A stretch of DNA of 45,424 nt from Candidatus Poribacteria bacterium. Its GTDB lineage: Bacteria; Poribacteria; WGA-4E; WGA-3G. Every line of letters starts with the position of its first letter. Within the stretch, counting starts at the first letter, position 1. The notes beneath the pieces were generated by a model. That model did no database searches. It was given only the letters and a program-made list of their open reading frames with translations, and had not been told where the DNA came from. The stretch spans positions 1 through 45,424 of the forward strand of contig JAPOQK010000063.1 in NCBI GenBank assembly GCA_026710795.1. Reading direction: 5' to 3'. Of this stretch, positions 16,580-24,225 are shown one piece after another. A program made the position numbers and the translations under genes.

Positions 16580-17164
16580 CTATTCAATTTCTAGTGGAAC
16601 TGGTTGAAATACTATTTTCTTACTCTGAGATACTATGAATTCAGCCTGAATTCTCCATACTCCAGTTGTGAGAATTAATATTTCATGAATACGACATTTG
16701 AAAGCGTATTTTTGGTTTGGAACTATATCTTGTTCTTCACCATCTGCATCTATCCAAAACAAAGGGGCACCATGCGTATTTATATGAAACTCCATTTGTC
16801 TTCGGTTTGTATATAATTCTGGATGAGCATTATAATGCAAGCGTTTTACAACAGCTTCAAATGTAAGAAGTCTGTCCATATAACTTTCAGGATCGTTCAG
16901 TATTTCAGAAAAACTGACATCCATATTTGGATCAGTTGTGTCCCGATTAGATAAATCTATTAGGCATTGACTATCAGCCTTAATAATGATATTACCTTCA
17001 TTATCCACTTCAGGAATACTAGATAAACATTCAGACAATCTGTCTATATCTCCACTATCCCTAAACATGCCTATAAAATAATTAGGCTTTACATCTGTAT
17101 CGCAACCTACTATTGCAATAGTTGTTGCTATGATAGCGATAATTGAAAACAATCCTTTTGACAT
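16580..17164 (-). CDS. Predicted lipoprotein, 194 residues
   Basis: The N-terminus is a lipoprotein signal: Lys-rich start, hydrophobic FSIIAIIATTIAIVGC, with the lipobox VGC followed by Asp (DTDVKPN). An Asp after the Cys would in E. coli-like rules favour inner-membrane retention. The mature part is mixed alpha/beta with no domain I recognise. It contains SFSEILNDPESYMDRLLTFE and a Trp-rich end, reminiscent of OB-fold lipoproteins, but this is uncertain. AGGAG is 6 nt before the ATG at 17164; a TTG two codons earlier is less likely. Its neighbours are membrane proteins on the same strand. Confidence 0.75.
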   Translation of the reverse strand: MSKGLFSIIAIIATTIAIVGCDTDVKPNYFIGMFRDSGDIDRLSECLSSIPEVDNEGNIIIKADSQCLIDLSNRDTTDPNMDVSFSEILNDPESYMDRLLTFEAVVKRLHYNAHPELYTNRRQMEFHINTHGAPLFWIDADGEEQDIVPNQKYAFKCRIHEILILTTGVWRIQAEFIVSQSKKIVFQPVPLEIE

Positions 17165-17195
17165 CTTCAACTCCTTTAAATTATTTCGGACTTGA

Positions 17196-17381
17196 CTAAC
17201 ATGATAGTATCAAGAATGTCATAAAAAATACTACAATGAAAAAGAGTGCCATGACACCGCAGCAGCCTTTACCTTCTTCACTTGTTAATATACCTGCACC
17301 TACAGCTGCACCACCGATAATAAATGGAGATGCAATGACCAGCAGGACTACAAGTATCAGAAATAACAAGAATATAATCAT
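17196..17381 (-). CDS. Small membrane protein, 61 residues
   Basis: The protein is two hydrophobic helices (residues about 2-28 and 43-60) joined by a short polar loop with SEEGKGCC. No family is recognised. It lies 31 bp before the lipoprotein gene on the same strand and may be the first gene of that small operon. The ribosome binding site is poor, so the start is uncertain. Small two-helix proteins can be membrane subunits, regulators or toxins; nothing here decides between them. Confidence 0.5.
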   Translation of the reverse strand: MIIFLLFLILVVLLVIASPFIIGGAAVGAGILTSEEGKGCCGVMALFFIVVFFMTFLILSC

Positions 17382-17413
17382 TCTGTTTTAGATAAATCAC
17401 ATATCCAAGAAAA

Positions 17414-17479
17414 ACATGGTATGTGATTAGTTAGTGAGGAACAGCTGCCATCCCCCGAACATATAACTACATACCATGT
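17414..17479. ncRNA. Long stem-loop of unknown role
   Basis: ACATGGTATG (17414-17423) pairs perfectly with CATACCATGT (17470-17479), and inside it TAGTTA pairs with TAACTA after a 4-nt bulge. This gives a 16-bp interrupted stem with a loop of about 30 nt containing CCATCCCCCG. It lies in the 576-bp stretch 17382-17957, which has no convincing gene. It could be a non-coding RNA, an element end or a binding site. Confidence 0.4.
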
Positions 17480-17535
17480 CTAAATTAAAAAAGCCAAGTA
17501 TGCCTTTATAGTACGCATAGGTACTAAAACGGTAC

Positions 17536-17700
17536 TTGACTATTAAGATACAGTATGGTATTATAAATATGACGAGGAATGGCAAACTGCTTCTCAAGTT
17601 CGTTGATCCTTTGTCAAGCAGGGTAAGTAATGCAATACTTGCCCTGCAACAATCGCTCGTTGTGAGTTTATTCTATTCACAGGATGACTCGCAACGAGTC
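17536..17700 (+). ncRNA. Promoter followed by two strong hairpins (candidate RNA)
   Basis: TTGACT (17536-17541), 17 nt, TATTAT (17559-17564) predicts a start near 17571. Hairpin 1 pairs GCAGGGTAAGTA (17618-17629) with TACTTGCCCTGC (17636-17647). Hairpin 2 pairs CTCGTTGTGAGT (17656-17667) with ACTCGCAACGAG (17687-17698). Each has one G-U pair. The right arm of hairpin 2 can also fold on itself (GACTCG/CGAGTC, 17686-17700), a mutually exclusive alternative. A 69-codon open frame runs through the promoter and hairpins and is not credible. Confidence 0.45.
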
Positions 17701-17769
17701 ATCAACGTATACATTGTAGCACATAGAGATAATGAGTGTCAATAAAAATTGAAAATACTTGAATTTTAC

Positions 17770-17799
17770 TTGATAATATACAACATCTTGTGTTAAAAT
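17770..17799 (+). promoter_or_regulatory. Promoter for the gene at 17958
   Basis: TTGATA (17770-17775), an 18-nt spacer and TAAAAT (17794-17799) form a fair sigma70 promoter. The leader of about 150 nt contains the 13-bp hairpin at 17898-17929. Confidence 0.4.
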
Positions 17800-17897
17800 T
17801 TTTTCTTGCAGTAAATTTTCGCCTACATCAGAATTTCACTTTAAATGCAACTGGCAAAGGAATTTTAGGAAGTAAATCTCAAAGGCAAAATAAAAAA

Positions 17898-17929
17898 GTT
17901 ATAGCAAGATCCGACAATCTTGCTATAAC
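17898..17929 (-). terminator. Perfect 13-bp hairpin with A/T run
   Basis: GTTATAGCAAGAT (17898-17910), six loop bases, and the exact inverse (17917-17929) make an unusually strong hairpin. On the minus strand it is followed by TTTTTT, a textbook intrinsic terminator, but no minus-strand gene precedes it. On the plus strand it lies in the leader of the gene at 17958, where it may be regulatory or may block antisense transcription. Confidence 0.55.
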
Positions 17930-17957
17930 TGAATCAACCCAATTTGAGGACATAAAA

Positions 17958-18332
17958 ATGGTTGACATGAAAACTTTTGATCTGCCAATCCCAAATATGG
18001 TAGATCATTTGATAAAATTGATGGAACAAATGGAAATCTCTAATAAAGAACGTAACTTATACGATGAAGCTGATGAAGGTAAAACTTCAATGATTCAGAA
18101 ACTTATACTTTTGGAAAATTATATCAATATGCAATTTGACATGTTCTTGAACATAGGAAGCCAACATTATCAATTGAGAAAAAACCTTTACAATGGAAAT
18201 AAACCGACACTGGCAGAAATATCAAACAATAACAATCAATTGATAGATACATTTAACAATATAAAATCAAAAATTTCTGAATATGAATTCATACGTATGT
18301 GTATATATCCAATCATTCCAGCCCAACTTTAA
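17958..18332 (+). CDS. Hypothetical protein, 124 residues
   Basis: I do not recognise this protein. It begins MVDMKTFDLPIPNMVDHLIK and is mostly helical, with acidic segments and an Asn-rich stretch (EISNNNNQLIDTFNNIKSKI). There is no signal peptide or membrane segment. A longer frame starts at 17790, but it would include the perfect hairpin at 17898-17929. GAGGA lies 7 nt before the ATG at 17958, so I choose that start. It is one of two plus-strand genes in the bracketed island. A cytosolic partner of a neighbouring protein is possible but unsupported. Confidence 0.6.
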   Translation: MVDMKTFDLPIPNMVDHLIKLMEQMEISNKERNLYDEADEGKTSMIQKLILLENYINMQFDMFLNIGSQHYQLRKNLYNGNKPTLAEISNNNNQLIDTFNNIKSKISEYEFIRMCIYPIIPAQL

Positions 18333-18412
18333 CAGCACTTATAATATATATACCATAACAATTGCTAATTTAAAATTAACTTATATTATATCAGTTTGAT
18401 ATAAAAAAGTCA

Positions 18413-18441
18413 AGCGAAACCAGTTGTGAAGCGGTTTCGCT
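18413..18441. terminator. Hairpin between two island genes
   Basis: AGCGAAACC (18413-18421) and GGTTTCGCT (18433-18441) form a perfect 9-bp stem. On the minus strand it is followed by TGACTTTTTT, so it could terminate antisense read-through. On the plus strand it lies 80 nt after the stop at 18332 without a T-run. Confidence 0.4.
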
Positions 18442-18538
18442 GGCAAATTACAAACGCTATTTTAATAGGTGTAATTTATGAAATTCAATATCAGTTGTGT
18501 ATTGTTTGAAATTAGGTGCCAAGAAAAAGGAATGTATA

Positions 18539-18964
18539 ATGAAACAGTTTTTCAAAGATTTGACAGTAAGTATGTTTAGTGGGCTATTTGGTAAAGTATT
18601 AATTCCTTTATTGTTGATTCTATTTGCAGGTTATACAGGATATAAAGTTGTTAATGTAAACCCACGACCTGTCAACTCTACAGAAATAGTTAACTCTGAA
18701 ATAGTCAATTCTGCTGATGTAGAGAAAAAGGAAGTAGTTGACAACAATCAATTTAATATGGCACGATATATTGCAGTTACTTTATCATCCCTCACTTCTA
18801 TGCTACTAGCTTTTATGTGTGGCAGTGGATTGATTTTTGATATATTTAGATGGATAAAAGAGAGGCGACCTCTAAAAATAAAGGAATTAGAACTAAAAAT
18901 AAAATTAGCAGAACTTCAACAGAATTCTATAAATAATAAAGATGATAAAGATAATACTGATTAA
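18539..18964 (+). CDS. Two-helix membrane protein, 141 residues
   Basis: No family is recognised. The protein has a membrane segment at about 15-35 (VLIPLLLILFAGYTGYKV). An extracytoplasmic-looking loop follows with a short repeat (STEIVNSEIVNSADV), then a second segment at about 78-102 and a cytosolic tail with charged coiled-coil character (KIKELELKIKLAELQQ). An in-frame ATG at 18497 is possible, but AAGGA lies 7 nt before the ATG at 18539. The arrangement resembles small inner-membrane accessory proteins. It precedes the 27-bp repeat at 19115 by 150 bp. Confidence 0.65.
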   Translation: MKQFFKDLTVSMFSGLFGKVLIPLLLILFAGYTGYKVVNVNPRPVNSTEIVNSEIVNSADVEKKEVVDNNQFNMARYIAVTLSSLTSMLLAFMCGSGLIFDIFRWIKERRPLKIKELELKIKLAELQQNSINNKDDKDNTD

Positions 18965-19114
18965 CTACAAACGCGGATTTAATGGCAAATGTGATGAGGT
19001 TGCAAACACAGAATAAATCTAATTATCGATGCAAGGATGCTTCAATAGCAACCAATCCCTCTATCATGCTTGTATGGGTATTTCTATTGCTTACCAAATG
19101 ACCTTTACCAATTT

Positions 19115-19141
19115 CCTAAGTCCAAAACGACTAACTGCGTT
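19115..19141 (+). repeat. 27-bp inverted repeat, right copy
   Basis: Exact reverse complement of 13621-13647 (starts CCTAAGTCCAAAACGACTAA). The 9 bases beyond the repeat remain partly similar in both copies. It lies in the gap between a membrane protein gene and the end of the TPR gene, with no transposase beside it. Confidence 0.85.
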
Positions 19142-19183
19142 GATTAATATGTCTTGATAAAGTATGTATTCTTCTCATTTTTC

Positions 19184-20311
19184 TCAATCCTCCTGCTGTT
19201 TTCCGAGGTCAATTGCCTTATTCATATCAGCTCTGGCTTCTTCATGTTGACCGAGAGCACGTTTAGCTGTACCTCGATTAATATAGGCATCAGCGTAATT
19301 GGGTTGTAGACTAATTGCCTTGTCATGGTCTTCAATAGCATCCTGATGGTTACCAAGTTCGTTTTTTGATACTCCACGATGGGTGTAGGCTGCAGCAGAA
19401 TTCGGATTTATACGGATCGCTTCATCATAATCAATAATTGCATCACGATGCTTACCTAACGATCTTTTTGCATTACCGCGATTGATGTAAGCCTCTGTAA
19501 AATCCGGTTTAAGTCGTACTGCTTCGGTATAGTCAACAATAGCATTAGTAGGTTCACCAAGTTTACTCTTTACAATACCTCGACTGTTGTATGCTTGTGC
19601 ATAATCTGGATTCAGTCTAATTGCTTCGTCATAAGCAGAGAGTGCTTGATCAGTTTCATTCTGTTCGGAGTGTAGAAAACCAATAGAGAAAAATGCCCGT
19701 GCTACTAATTCATTATCAACACCTTTGGCAGTATTGGCGATAGATCTCCATTTCTCTATCGCATCTGTGACATTCCCGTCTCGTTGCATTTTATAAGCTT
19801 CAATAATTGCTCTGTCTTCCAGTGATAATTCAGGATTTCTAAGGATGTCTTGTATGGAAGTATTTAATGTTTCTATCTTATTTGGATTACTAAAATCTTT
19901 ACTGGTTAACTTTGAAACTATTGCTTGTATTCTGGCATTGTTCTGCTGAATTTCCTTTTGGTTTTTTGTAATTTCGGTCGCTGATGTTTTAGCAGCTGCA
20001 GCATGTTGTTCAGCTTCTTTGACATGATTCAACATTTGGGATTGTAGATCACCAAACTTCATATAGATTAAATACGCTGCAACACCAGTCACCAAAGGAA
20101 TAAGTAGTGTAAAGAATACAAGGACTATACTGGTAAAAGATAACCATCGATTAATTGACCTTGACCTTTCATCAAGATACGCACTTCGTAATTCGTTAAA
20201 TTGCTGCTGTATTGAGGTATTAACTTCCGGTTCATCATTCGTTTCGTTTGCAGCTTCATCAAGGGAGGGGTTGGGTGTTTGTGCAGACTCATCATTTGCT
20301 TTATCGTTCAT
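19184..20311 (-). CDS. Membrane-anchored TPR-repeat protein
   Basis: A 375-residue protein. It has a polar N-terminus, one membrane segment at about 60-85 (IVLVFFTLLIPLVTGVAAYL) and a coiled-coil stretch (HVKEAEQHAAAAKTSA, then ITKNQKEIQQNNARI). At least five consecutive TPRs follow from about 205, for example EAIRLNPDYAQAYNSRG and EAIRINPNSAAAYTHRG. TPR arrays bind partner proteins, so it may be a membrane scaffold. AAGGTG lies 7 nt before the ATG at 20311; a longer frame to 20356 lacks such a site. The decayed TPR fragment at 11667-11938 looks like a lost paralogue. Confidence 0.85.
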   Translation of the reverse strand: MNDKANDESAQTPNPSLDEAANETNDEPEVNTSIQQQFNELRSAYLDERSRSINRWLSFTSIVLVFFTLLIPLVTGVAAYLIYMKFGDLQSQMLNHVKEAEQHAAAAKTSATEITKNQKEIQQNNARIQAIVSKLTSKDFSNPNKIETLNTSIQDILRNPELSLEDRAIIEAYKMQRDGNVTDAIEKWRSIANTAKGVDNELVARAFFSIGFLHSEQNETDQALSAYDEAIRLNPDYAQAYNSRGIVKSKLGEPTNAIVDYTEAVRLKPDFTEAYINRGNAKRSLGKHRDAIIDYDEAIRINPNSAAAYTHRGVSKNELGNHQDAIEDHDKAISLQPNYADAYINRGTAKRALGQHEEARADMNKAIDLGKQQED

Positions 20312-20527
20312 TTTTTTCACCTTCCATAAGTATTTATTAGTGTTTACAATTATCAAAGCCTCTCTTAGTCTGATGAAGAAAATAAGCCAAGGATATTGCG
20401 TTTGTAATAATTATATTATCACAAACAAAATAATGTATGTCAAGTCAATTCTTTTCCAGATAAAGCACTTCAATGTCCTTACAGGACAACAATTACTAAA
20501 CAATCAACTATTCAATGAACAAAAAAA

Positions 20528-21166
20528 CTACACTAACCTCCTAAAACTAAGCGATATACGTCGCTGCCGTTCATATTTACGACCATCCCACATATCCGAT
20601 TTTCTACTGGGAATACCGTGCATCCATCTGTTTTTCGCATCCCCACTCAATACAGTCAAACTTCTTGGTGCAAGCCAGACTGGAACCTTTATTGTTCTAT
20701 CCTTTACGTTTGTCAAATCCATCACACAACTTGAACTCAAACTCAAAATAACAATCGTATCCATATAACATGCTTCTTTATCCGTATGGTCCCCGATACC
20801 TTGTCCGGGTTCGTATTCACTGACAAGCACCTGATTAGCAATCATTGGCATGTGTCCATCGTTATGTAATTTGAGACAGAGACGATTTATCCACTCAGGA
20901 AATGGATCAAACTGTTTCTCCTGTTCTTGCTGTTGTCCATTGAAGGTATAACTATGACCGTAATGTTGGACACGCCGCTGATAGAATGTACTCCATTCCT
21001 GTTGATCGATATGATTTAACAACCATTCGTGTTGAAACTCAGATAGGTAATCTAATATGTATCGAAATCCGTGAATAGCATCAACAGCGTGCTGATTGTT
21101 CGGATAAGGTTTAGGATGAAGAGTCTGTGTATCTAATAAAGGGAATAAAGATATTTGTGCCATCAT
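20528..21166 (-). CDS. AlkB-like 2-oxoglutarate/Fe(II) dioxygenase
   Basis: This 212-residue oxygenase probably removes alkyl lesions from nucleic acids or modifies RNA, using iron and 2-oxoglutarate. The iron ligands are His127 and Asp129 (GDHTDKEACYMD) and His183 (RWMHGIP). The 2-oxoglutarate-binding Arg pair is in RRISLSFR (Arg203 x5 Arg209). NQVLVSEYEPGQGIG is typical of the ALKBH8/AlkB branch. It is full length for a stand-alone AlkB-like domain. Either of two adjacent ATG codons may be the start. The upstream MFS gene ends 17 bp away on the same strand, so they may be co-transcribed. Confidence 0.88.
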   Translation of the reverse strand: MMAQISLFPLLDTQTLHPKPYPNNQHAVDAIHGFRYILDYLSEFQHEWLLNHIDQQEWSTFYQRRVQHYGHSYTFNGQQQEQEKQFDPFPEWINRLCLKLHNDGHMPMIANQVLVSEYEPGQGIGDHTDKEACYMDTIVILSLSSSCVMDLTNVKDRTIKVPVWLAPRSLTVLSGDAKNRWMHGIPSRKSDMWDGRKYERQRRISLSFRRLV

Positions 21167-21183
21167 CTATTCCATAAATGCAA

Positions 21184-22458
21184 TTAATCTGCGCTGTTAT
21201 ATTCAGGATTTTCTTCCAACTCGCTATGATATGCGATGAGGATTGATGCTGCGATGAATGTTCCAACAATGCCAACTGGTGCAAACTTAGCAACACCTAC
21301 AGGAGCAAAACTACTGAATACATCTACTAACCATCCGAGTAACGGTGCGAAGATTATAGTTGCTAATGACTTAGCTTGTGCCTCAATAGATAACACTGTC
21401 GCCCCCATGTCTGGTGTGGATTGTGCATCAAATCTGCTTATCAATACAGGTCTCCAGAAGTTTTGAAGGATGGCTAAGGCAATGAATAGTATTATTACTG
21501 CTGGTAGCCACCTGAACCACAGTGCCGGAATTAATAAGGCAAAAAGTGCTAAATCTACCCACCACATTAATTGTGATGCACTTTCTTCACCACCTCTCCA
21601 ATCCGATAGCCTATGAGAATTCCGAGAAGCGAAGGAAGATAACAAATAAAGCGCAAAATAGACTCCAGCAACAAGTAATGCTGCCCGTTTAGAATCGTCT
21701 AATACTAATAATACTGGCAATGCAATTGCGGTCTGTTTGAGTATCGGTTGCAGGAAGTCCTTACTCGCTTTATACATGCCTTCAAATCCCATTCCCTCAA
21801 AAACAAGTCTGCGTAATGGAGGGAAAAGAATCGCTGTTTTCAGAGCTTTACCAAGAAGCGTGCCAACGGCTTTCAAGGAAAACTTGCTATCTCTATCTCC
21901 ATCCAACTCAGCTGGATATCCGAGGAAATTGATTATGTTTATTCCATACGGAATAATTGAATACCAGAAGATATCGATGAAATTACCACGATAAAATACT
22001 AAAGCACCTGCGATAAGTACGGATAGTGCTGACCCCATTTGGGACCAAGAACGTGTAAAACCGTATACCTTTGTTTTTTCGTCTAACCTATCTTGCATCC
22101 GTAGCCAGTCGAAAATCATTGCTTTATGTGTGCCAGTACGGAACGCATCACCTAATCCGAAGAAGAACATAGCCATGAACAGAATAGCAAACGATGTACT
22201 GAGTGCAAATGTAACAAACGAAGCAATATATGCACAGAAAGAAAAGATCATGGCGCGGCGTCTACCATGAAGATCCGCGATTGCACCAGATGGAATTTCA
22301 AATAGGTTGGTGCATATTTCACGAAATCCAATGAGGATACCAATTTGAAAAAAGGTTAAACCTTTCTCAAGAAATGCTAATATCAAGAATGGGTCATAGT
22401 AGCGTTGATTCTTTAAGAATCCGTAGAGTGAAAAACGGAACAACATCGGTATTCGCAT
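21184..22458 (-). CDS. MFS transporter
   Basis: A 424-residue major facilitator superfamily protein with about 12 hydrophobic segments. The loop between segments 2 and 3 has the MFS signature in GAIADLHGRRRAMIFSF, and FGLGDAFRTGTHKAMIFDWL is seen in the drug-exporter-like branch. The C-terminal half begins after a polar middle loop. The substrate is unknown; such members export drugs or small metabolites by proton exchange at the inner membrane. The ribosome binding site is weak. It lies between a lipoprotein gene and the AlkB-like gene on the same strand with gaps below 20 bp, suggesting one transcript. Confidence 0.9.
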   Translation of the reverse strand: MRIPMLFRFSLYGFLKNQRYYDPFLILAFLEKGLTFFQIGILIGFREICTNLFEIPSGAIADLHGRRRAMIFSFCAYIASFVTFALSTSFAILFMAMFFFGLGDAFRTGTHKAMIFDWLRMQDRLDEKTKVYGFTRSWSQMGSALSVLIAGALVFYRGNFIDIFWYSIIPYGINIINFLGYPAELDGDRDSKFSLKAVGTLLGKALKTAILFPPLRRLVFEGMGFEGMYKASKDFLQPILKQTAIALPVLLVLDDSKRAALLVAGVYFALYLLSSFASRNSHRLSDWRGGEESASQLMWWVDLALFALLIPALWFRWLPAVIILFIALAILQNFWRPVLISRFDAQSTPDMGATVLSIEAQAKSLATIIFAPLLGWLVDVFSSFAPVGVAKFAPVGIVGTFIAASILIAYHSELEENPEYNSAD

Positions 22459-22476
22459 TGGTTTACTATCGTAATC

Positions 22477-22974
22477 TTACTGTTTTTCCCAGATTTGAAC
22501 GTTATACCTTGGTAAATCAAACGGATATTCACCGTATTCAAGTATGGGTATTCCGTTTTCATCTACTGTGACAACAGCGTGGAGTTGATGGGGAGTGACA
22601 CTTGTATCTACACGTTCAAGGAATTGCCACCTATCTCCCTCTGCTGTAATAAGTCTTATTTTTGTCCAGAGTATGCCTTCACCATCTGTGTAGGTGCCAT
22701 CTGACGTTTGTAAGATAGGTTGGGGATCTGCAGGTAATGTAAAACTTTCACCGATTGTAGATGTTGAATTGAGGTGTGTATGGGATACCAACACCCATGT
22801 GCCAGGTATCGGGACCTCAACCCCGTTCTGATCAACAGGCCATACGTGATCACGTTCGGGTACTGGAGTAGGAGTGTCTAATACTTGTGGTAACCGTTCA
22901 CAACCGAAAAATCCAATTACTATAAACGTAAATGCAATAATTAGCGCGAGTTTTGTGGTTGTTTTTATATACAA
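22477..22974 (-). CDS. Predicted lipoprotein, 165 residues
   Basis: The signal is KLALIIAFTFIVIGFFGC with the lipobox GFFGC, then ERLPQVLDTPTPVPE, a Pro-rich linker typical of a surface-exposed lipoprotein. The mature domain is beta-rich (PGTWVLVSHTHLNST, then DGEGILWTKIRLI) and of unknown function, possibly lipocalin-like. It appears to start with TTG at 22974: GGA lies upstream at suitable spacing and no in-frame ATG precedes the hydrophobic core. It is the first gene of a likely three-gene unit with the MFS and AlkB-like genes. Confidence 0.8.
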   Translation of the reverse strand: MYIKTTTKLALIIAFTFIVIGFFGCERLPQVLDTPTPVPERDHVWPVDQNGVEVPIPGTWVLVSHTHLNSTSTIGESFTLPADPQPILQTSDGTYTDGEGILWTKIRLITAEGDRWQFLERVDTSVTPHQLHAVVTVDENGIPILEYGEYPFDLPRYNVQIWEKQ

Positions 22975-23035
22975 ATTTTATTCCTTTGTTTATCTACAGG
23001 TTAAAATAAAGATATGCTTTACAGTGAAGTAACTC

Positions 23036-23367
23036 TTATATCAGAATAAGTAATCCTTGATTTGGATTATTCGATAAAGCTTGAATATCTGCGTAATGAT
23101 CTGTCAATATCTTTTCTACGGTACTTGTAGAACAATTACCACGTCTAATCCAAATTACTTTAGGAGGATGTCCCTGAATTATGCTTTTATCACCGAAGTC
23201 TGTATCCTTTGATACAATGATATAGTATTATCGCGGGCATAATCCCATATTAAAGGATCCGCTGCTGTATCTAACCCAATATATAGTGCATGTGTAGAAT
23301 TAGGATACAAATCATTCAGATGGGTTACAAGTTTGGGTGATAGATTCTGATCGAATAGTAGTTTCAT
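23036..23367 (-). pseudogene. DUF5615 PIN-like toxin, frameshifted
   Basis: The N-terminal part reads MKLLFDQNLSPKLVTHLNDL then WDYARDNTI, typical of DUF5615 PIN-like proteins with the first catalytic Asp in FDQN. After DNTI (near 23225) the frame changes. The family continuation IVSKDTDFGDKS and PPKVIWIRRGNCST is found one base out of frame and runs to a TAA at 23036-23038. A single missing base explains this. The toxin is probably inactive unless the base is a sequencing error. It overlaps the 3' end of the DUF433 gene, as in known pairs. Confidence 0.8.
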
Positions 23368-23590
23368 TCGTATAAACAACCATTTGTGCTTTTTCTCTAT
23401 CAGCAGCATAAGCAAGGCATGCTCGGATGTCAGTCTCAGTTAAATAGGGAAAATCATCAAGTATTTCCAATTCTGTCATACCCGATGCAAGGTAATCTAA
23501 AACATCATAGACGGTGATTCGCATTCCACGAATACAAGGTTTCCCACCTCTTTTATCCGGTTCAATAGTAATAATATCTCGATAATTCAT
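23312..23590 (-). CDS. DUF433 antitoxin-like protein
   Basis: A 92-residue DUF433 protein: MNYRDIITIEPDKRGGKPCI, RGMRITVYDVLDYLASGM, LEILDDFPYLTETDIRACLA and YAADRE. DUF433 proteins are winged-helix-like and are encoded just before DUF5615 PIN-like proteins in predicted type II toxin-antitoxin pairs. The C-terminal tail of about 20 residues lies in another frame of the toxin gene, an overlap of 56 nt. A TTG five codons upstream is possible, but GGGAG precedes the ATG at 23590 by 9 nt. Its partner is frameshifted, so the antitoxin may be an orphan. Confidence 0.85.
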   Translation of the reverse strand: MNYRDIITIEPDKRGGKPCIRGMRITVYDVLDYLASGMTELEILDDFPYLTETDIRACLAYAADREKAQMVVYTNETTIRSESITQTCNPSE

Positions 23591-23825
23591 CTTCTCATCT
23601 CCCAAATTGTTATTAACAGATTGATATCAATTGAATTTTAATCATAAATTGTTACTATTGATCTAAAGTAAGTGTTGTTCCATCCTCAATAGGTATACAG
23701 ACTCTAATATCTTCAAAGAATATCATAGTTTTCCATTGAACTATATATAAATTATACTACAAATTATATGAAATGTAAAACTAACAATACTATTTGTTTA
23801 ATATGCATTTATAATATACTTTTTA

Positions 23826-24191
23826 TTAACCGACTGTCTTATCTTTGCGTTGATGTATGATTATACCGTTACCGTCAGGGTCTTGCACAATCGCCCAATA
23901 ACAGACAGGGGACTCACCCAGAGCGGAATGTAGTGTAATCCCCTTTTGTTCTAATTCCTCTACGGCAGCCTTTACATCCTCAACTGCCAACGCTACTGTC
24001 CCACCTCCGGGAGAGGTAAAATCAAAATCCTGTCCTAGTACAAGAGTGCCTGGGTTGATCTCAAATTCTGCCCATTTACCTTCATGTGCCAACCCAGCAA
24101 GTGAAATACCAAGCACATCACGGTAAAAGGTGATTGATTTCTGCATATCACTCACAGCGAAGTAAGTAAAGTCAATACCTAATATATTCAT
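23826..24191 (-). CDS. VOC family protein (glyoxalase superfamily)
   Basis: A 121-residue VOC protein beginning MNILGIDFTYFAVSDMQKSI, with FYRDVLGISLAG, TVALAVEDVKAAVEEL and DPDGNGIIIHQRKD. The terminal NGIIIHQR places a His at a usual metal-ligand region and resembles glyoxalase I-like proteins. The open frame extends upstream to 24356 through the BNR gene, but AAGGTGG lies shortly before the ATG at 24191, so I use that start. It is the last gene of the minus-strand operon from 29018. Function is unknown beyond the fold. Confidence 0.87.
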   Translation of the reverse strand: MNILGIDFTYFAVSDMQKSITFYRDVLGISLAGLAHEGKWAEFEINPGTLVLGQDFDFTSPGGGTVALAVEDVKAAVEELEQKGITLHSALGESPVCYWAIVQDPDGNGIIIHQRKDKTVG

Positions 24192-24225
24192 CACTACCAC
24201 CTTCAATACAGACCCAACAGATAAG

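Noticed and set aside
17536..17745. 69-codon plus-strand open frame
   Set aside because: Its start lies in the -35 box of a strong promoter and it runs through two hairpins; no ribosome binding site and no protein-like composition.
20271..20768. Long plus-strand open frame
   Set aside because: It runs opposite both the TPR and the AlkB-like genes, which are clearly real; it is a shadow frame.
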